Below are positions 59,622 through 64,000 of a stretch of DNA of 64,000 bases, in pieces. Position 1 is the stretch's first letter. Every line of letters begins with the position of its first letter. The position numbers and the translations under genes were made by a program. The notes beneath the pieces were generated by a model, which was not told the origin of the DNA, ran no database searches, and saw only the letters and a list, made by a program, of their open reading frames with translations. The stretch is from Clavibacter sepedonicus (GTDB lineage: Bacteria; Actinomycetota; Actinomycetes; Actinomycetales; Microbacteriaceae): contig NC_010408.1 in NCBI RefSeq assembly GCF_000069225.1, forward strand, positions 30,792-94,791, read 5' to 3'.

Positions 59622-59849
59622 TCAGCGTTGGACGTGTCGGCGGATCTGGGTGATGGCGTCCTCGGCGGTGATCTCCTCGCGCGCGGCGCGGTCGGTGATG
59701 TCGAGGAGGACGGGGTCGGTGACCTGGTGGCCGCCGAGGGCGAGCGCGGCGTCGGCGAACGCGAGGCTCTCGACAGCCCGGGCCTCGTGCGCGGCGGCCG
59801 CGGCCTCGGCGTCGGTGGCCTCGGTGGGGGTGTCCGGGTTGTCGGTCAT
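59622..59849 (-). CDS. VbhA-like antitoxin, copy 2
   Basis: This encodes 75 residues from ATG 59849. It is a paralogue of the gene just downstream (SLAFADAALALGGHQVTDPV, LLDITDRAAREEITAEDAIT), separated by 17 bases, with an Ala-rich N-terminal extension. The two are tandem duplicates without an adjacent toxin. Confidence 0.7.
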   Translation of the reverse strand: MTDNPDTPTEATDAEAAAAAHEARAVESLAFADAALALGGHQVTDPVLLDITDRAAREEITAEDAITQIRRHVQR

Positions 59850-60026
59850 GCGGTGAGGGTAGCTCCGGCGTCGGGTCGTGGCCAGGATCAGGGTCGTGGT
59901 GGGGCTGTGCGGGGTGCTGGCGGGTGTTCGGCGCTCGCCGCGGGTCTCGGGCGCTCGTCGGGGTGGGCGTGCGCGGGATGCTGGTGTTGAGGGTCCGGCG
60001 CTCGCCGGGGTTGGTGCGGGCTGGGG

Positions 60027-60347
60027 TCAGGCGGGGCGGCCCTGGAGCACGTCGCGGAGGTTCGTGAGGGCGCCCTGCTCGGCGCGGGCGTCGCCGTCGT
60101 TGTCGAGGACGCTGTCGATGATCCCGGCGTAGTGACGGGCGTCCGTGGGAGAGATCTCGATGAAGTCCTCGCCGGTGAGGCTGTCGACCTCGATCTCGAA
60201 GCGGACGATCAGGTCCTCGTCCTGGGCGGCGGGGACCTGCGTGACGGGGGTGGCGGGGTCCACGCCGCTTGCGCGGGCGGCGAGAGCGAACTCGATGAGC
60301 TCGCCGTAGGTCATGTTCTCCAGGTCCACGCTGATTCGCATCGTCAT
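60027..60347 (-). CDS. Small hypothetical protein (intact paralogue of the 57321 relic)
   Basis: This encodes 106 residues from ATG 60347 (a second ATG lies two codons on). Sequence TYGELIEFALAARASGVDPA, FEIEVDSLTGEDFIEISPTD and ARHYAGIIDSVLDNDGDARA; acidic, soluble. A degraded copy lies beside the protease. The frame is open upstream only through repeat DNA. Function unknown. Confidence 0.65.
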   Translation of the reverse strand: MTMRISVDLENMTYGELIEFALAARASGVDPATPVTQVPAAQDEDLIVRFEIEVDSLTGEDFIEISPTDARHYAGIIDSVLDNDGDARAEQGALTNLRDVLQGRPA

Positions 60348-61525
60348 GGGGTGAGCCTGGCACGTGCCCCTGCCGGGGTGGGGACCGGCGACCGGTTCCT
60401 CGACCAGGTGCGCACGCTGCGGCCGCGGCGTGCGTGCGGCGAGGGCCCGCTGCCGGGTTGCCGGTGCTCGCCGGGTGGTCGTCGGGTGCGGGTTCGCGTG
60501 GTCGGCGTCTGCCGGAGGAGACCGGGGTCGTGGTGGGGCTGTGTGGGGTGCTGGCGGGTGTTCGGCGCTCGCCGAGGCCGTCGGGCGCTGGCCGAGTGGT
60601 CGTGCGCGCGGCGGGCCGGTGCGGGATCCCGGCGGGCGTCGGCGTGGTGCGGGGGAGCGGGAGTGCGTGGTCGACGTCGGCCGCGGTGCGGGCGGCGTGG
60701 GCGGTCGCGGGGCTGGTCGACGTCGTCTGGTCGTCGTCCTCGGTGTGTCGAGATCGCGGGTGGTGCTCGGGATCCGCGGGGGCGTCGGTGCGCGCGGTTC
60801 CTCGTGCCGGGCGCTCGCCGCGGTCGACGCAGGATGCCGCTGGCCGTCGGCGAGGCGGGGTAGCGCTCGCCGCGGGGTGGCCGTGCGGTGCGGCTGTCGA
60901 TGTCCTGCGCTCGGGCGCGCCCGGCCGGTCGGTGTCGGTGTCGGTGTCGTGCGGGATCCCGGCACGTCTGGGGCGGTGCCGGTCGTCGTCCTCGGCCTAG
61001 TCGTCGACGCCGGGGGTGCGGGTAAGGGGCTGGCGCTCGCCGGGCTCCTGGTCGACGAGGTGGGCCGGCTGCAGGCGGTACGGGGCGGTGCGCGCGCGGG
61101 CGGGCGTGCGGGTGGCGGGGAGGGGCGCTCGCCGAGGTGGTGTCGGGGGGTCGTGTCGGCTGTGCGCGGGATCCCGGCGGCTGCCGGCGGTGACGAGCGC
61201 ACCCCGGCGTCGACGTGGCGCTCGCCGAGGGGCGGGGTGCTGAGCTCGGAGGCGTGCCGGGACGTGGGGCCCGGGCGAGGCCGGCGTGGAGCTCGGCGGC
61301 GGGGACCCGCGCACGCCGCGGATCCGATGGCCGTGGCCAGGCGTCCGGGGAGGGGCGGGTGCGTGCTCGAGGCGGTGGTCGGGGTGCGGCGCTCGCCGGG
61401 TGCGCGCGCTGGTGGGTGGTCCCTGCGCGTCGAGGCGACGTCTCGGGCACCGGATCCTCGCCGCGTGGCTGCCGCGGTCGCGCCGGGGCGGTGCCGGCGG
61501 CCGCGCTCTGCGGCCGGGCGGGGTG

Positions 61526-63160
61526 CAGCTGCTCGAGCTCGGCGCCGGGTGCGTACATCTACTGGCGCTGCGGGCCGTCCACGGGGCTCGGACCGGGTGC
61601 CCGCTCGGATCCGCCGGTCGTCGGCGACGAGGGGCGCTCGCCGTCGGGCCGCCGTGTGGCGTGCTGGGTGAGCTCGTCGACGTCGGGCCGCGGCGCCGGC
61701 CGCCGTGGGGGCGGCCGGCGTGGACGTCGTGACGCTGCTGCAGCTGCGCGTCGGCGTCGTGCGCGGTGCGCGTGCAGCTGCTCGAGCGGGGCGGGGCGTG
61801 CGTACATTTACTCGCGCTCCCCGTGATGACCCACTGGTCGGATCGGGGAGCTGGTGCGCTCTGGGGCGGTGCTGTGCGTGCTGTCGGCAGGGCTCGGGGT
61901 GCGTATCACTGTCGCGCTGCGGCTCGGCCGAGGAGGCCGTGCGCGGGCACTCGCGGCGGACCCGCCGGCCGTCGTCGACGAGGGGGTCGCGGGGGAGGCG
62001 CTCGCCGCGGGCCGCCCTGTGGCGTGCTGGGGAGCTCGTCGACGTCGAGCCGCGGCGCCGGCCGCCGTGGGACCGCCGTCGCGGACGTCGTGACGCTGCT
62101 GCAGCTGCGCGTCGACGTCGTGCGCGACGTCGCGCGACCTGGTGCGGCGCCGGGGGCCTGCGCTGCTCGAGGGCCTGCTCGAGGGGCGTGGACGTGGGGC
62201 GGTGCTCGCCGTGGTCGTGCCGGTGCCGGGGTGGGGGTGCTGCAGCTGCGCGATCGGGCCCACGGGGGCGTGTGTATCTTGTCGCGCCCCTCGTGGTGGC
62301 CCACTGGTCTGATCGGGGCTTCTGCGTGTTCTGCGACCAGTTCTGCGGCGCGATCGCCGTCCGGGCGGGTGTGTGTCATCTGTCGCGCTTCGCGGGGGCG
62401 CTGCGGCCGACGTCGACCGCCGGGTGCGGATGGTGCACGGCGCTCGCCGCGGGCCTATGCGAGCCGGCGTGGAGCTCGGCGGCGTCGGGGAAGAGCGCGT
62501 GCGTGCTCGAGGCGGGTGGTCGGGGTGCGGCGCTCGCCGGGTGCCCGCGTGGATCCGCTGGCTGTCGTCGATGCGGGGTGATCGCGGGTGCGGCGCTCGC
62601 CGGGGGTGGTTTCGTGGAGCGCGTCGACGTCGTGCGCGGTGCCGGGCGCTCGCCGCGGGCGCGGGGCGCGGTGGTAGCTGCGCGTCGACGTCGTGCGCTG
62701 TGGTGCGGTGCCGGGCTCTCGGGCCCCTCGAGGGGGGTGCTGGAGGTTCGGAGGGCCTGGGGGAGTGTGCGCGACGTCGTGGAGGGTGCGGGGCGCTCGC
62801 CGTGGTGCTGCCGGTGGGGCGCCGGTGTGGTCGCGGGCGCGCACCGAGGCTGGTGGCTCGCTCCGCGACGCGACGTCGCGGGTGGGGGCGTCAGGAGCTC
62901 GCTGCGGATCCGCTGGTCGAGGGCGCCGCGGGGTGGCCGTGCGGCGCCGGGTGGGCTCGTCGACGTCGTGCGCGGTGCACGGCGCTCGCCGGGTGCGCGC
63001 CGCGCTGCAGCTGCTCCAGCGGGGCGGGGCGTGCGTACATTTACTAGCGCTCCTCGTGGTGGCCCACTGCCGTGACCAGGGGTTCCGTGTGTTCTTGCCG
63101 GGGTACCGGGTGCGTACATCTACTGGCGCTGCGGGTTGTCCACGGGACTTGGGCCGGGGG
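61526..63160. repeat. Five diverged copies of a ~75-bp block
   Basis: Blocks around 61526-61600, 61770-61850, 62240-62320, 63005-63080 and 63105-63160 share GTGCGTACATYTACTNGCGC or close variants; most are preceded by CAGCTGCTCGAGC-like sequence, and three are followed by CCCACTG plus GATCGGGG or a variant. On the minus strand four of them read stop-ATG-TAC-GCA, creating regularly placed stop/start junctions. Confidence 0.65.
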
Positions 63161-63379
63161 CCGGTGCGGGTCCGCCGGCCGTCGTCGACGCGGGGTGATC
63201 GCGGGTTCGGCGCTCGCCGGGGGGCTCGTGGAGCTCGTCGATGTCGAGCCGCGGTTCCGGCTGCCGCTGCGCGTCGTCGTGCGGCCTGGCACGCCGCCGG
63301 GGGCTCGCGCTGCTCGAGGTGTGGCCGGCGTCCGGGTGCCCTGCAGGTCGTGGCAGCTGTGCGCGGGGTGGGCGGGGGA

Positions 63380-63956
63380 GTGCGCGACGTCGTGGAGGGT
63401 GTCGGGCGCTCGCCGTGGTCCAGCGGGGTGGGCGGTGAGCTCGTGGGCGTCGTGGTGCGAGTGTCGGGCGCCGATCGAGGCGTGGTGCCGTGCGGTGGAC
63501 GTACCGGGTGGAGCTCGTCGACGTCGAGCCGCGGCGCCGGCCGCGGCGCGGCCGCCGGGGCCGCCGGCGAGGACGCGGCTGACGCTGCTCGTCGTCGCGC
63601 GCGACGTCGTGCGCCGTGGCGTGGTCGGGTGCGGTGCTCGCCGGGTGCGCGCGCTGGCCGGCTGTCCTGTGCGTCGAGGCGACGTCGCGGGCGCCGTGCG
63701 GGCGCCGTGGGGCCGCCGGCCGGCGGCGAGGCGGGGTGATCGCGGGGTCGGCGCTCGCCGCGGGGTGGTCGTGTGGAGCTCGTCGACGTCGTGCGCGGTG
63801 CTGGTGCGTGGCTGCCGTTGTGCGTCGACGTCGGCCGCTGCGGTGCGGCGCCGAGCGCTCGCGTCCCTCGAGGGGCTGCTCGAGGGACACGAGGGCCGGG
63901 GGAGCGTGCGCGACGTCGTGGAGGGTGTCGGGCGCTCGCCGTGGTCGAGCGGGGTG
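63380..63956. repeat. 51-bp direct repeat pair
   Basis: The 51 bases at 63380-63430 recur at 63906-63956 with one mismatch (both begin GTGCGCGACGTCGTGGAGG and end AGCGGGGTG). A shorter diverged copy lies at 62767-62806. Confidence 0.85.
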
Positions 63957-64000
63957 TGTGTGCGGGGTGGTGGATCTGGTGCTGTGCGGGCCGTGGGCGG

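Larger units (their letters stand above)
60348..64000. repeat. Long repeat-rich GC stretch without a credible gene
   Basis: GCGCTCGCCGnGG-type units recur every 50-250 bases (for example near 60566, 60824, 61030, 61220, 61637, 61999, 62440, 62530, 62647, 62790, 62980, 63407, 63750, 63933), mixed with GTCGACGTCGTGCGCGG-type units, a five-copy ~75-bp block and a 51-bp direct repeat. Open frames on both strands are low-complexity and use the repeats in different frames, so they are not convincing proteins. It continues beyond the right edge. Confidence 0.7.

Noticed and set aside
61827..61835. A fifth TGACCCACT block
   Set aside because: The expected CACCCCTnnTAGGT does not follow after 15 bases and no operon starts there.
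60344..63890. Series of minus-strand open frames starting MYAxP
   Set aside because: The shared starts come from a DNA repeat; the rest of each frame is Arg/Pro/Ala low complexity and reads the same repeats in different frames.
60348..64000. CRISPR array
   Set aside because: Repeat units are short, diverged and irregularly spaced, without uniform spacers, and no cas gene is present.
1..64000. tRNA or rRNA genes
   Set aside because: No cloverleaf-like segments or rRNA-like sequence noticed while reading; consistent with an accessory replicon.

Overview
This window is GC-rich actinobacterial DNA that looks like most of a plasmid (or another large mobile replicon) from a plant-associated Microbacteriaceae, most likely Clavibacter or a close relative. 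The reasons are strong GC bias, many GTG starts, tightly overlapping (ATGA/GTGA) operons, a replication initiator with an iteron-like origin, a parA-type partition locus, a complete tad pilus locus, a type IV secretion locus, and a low-GC secreted serine protease resembling the Pat-1/Chp proteases that Clavibacter carries on plasmids. The host assignment is inference; no rRNA or tRNA gene is present.

Layout. 1-12.0 kb (minus): one long operon of small phage/plasmid-type genes: a HerA-like ATPase cut by the left edge, small membrane proteins, a C5-cytosine DNA methyltransferase, two FtsK-like proteins without a usable P-loop, a DUF4326 protein, zinc-ribbon and HTH proteins, and a membrane-anchored HNH-like protein that seems to lack catalytic residues. 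Its promoter region is split by an IS481-family element (12.07-13.14 kb). 13.4-16.7 kb: accessory genes (HEPN-like, DUF3800, AlbA_2/Schlafen-like). 16.8-28.5 kb (minus): tad pilus operon (prepilin peptidase, LysM/BTAD protein, a frameshifted secreted protein, lipoprotein, TadE-like proteins, pilin, TadC, TadB, TadA, TadZ-like, CpaB). 28.7-30.7 kb: HTH protein and an unknown gene of different composition. 30.7-31.5 kb: a sigma-like protein. 31.7-42.9 kb (plus): conjugation-type genes (VirB8/TcpC-like, small membrane proteins, VirB4 in two frames, VirB6-like, NlpC/P60 hydrolase, FtsK-like coupling protein). 43.4-54.9 kb: replication, partition and maintenance, with a family of intergenic repeats, an HD hydrolase/RelA-SpoT-like pair and small conserved proteins. 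54.9-60.3 kb: small genes, orphan VbhA-like antitoxins and the protease island. 60.35-64 kb: a long repeat-rich stretch without a credible gene.

The unifying signal is a bipartite element, TGACCCACT - 15 bases - CACCCCTnnTAGGT. It lies in front of the 12-kb leftward operon, the tad operon, the conjugation operon and the coupling-protein genes, always with exactly the same spacing. The first copy has been split by the IS481-like element at a CTAG site; removing the insertion and one CTAG restores the 15-base spacing. The plasmid therefore appears to run its pilus, secretion and accessory operons as one regulon, possibly through the sigma-like protein encoded beside the third copy. A second family, GCAAYACGCGAGCAAGCT, recurs at seven intergenic places only between the origin and 53.7 kb, around the partition genes, and looks like a dispersed centromere or operator system.
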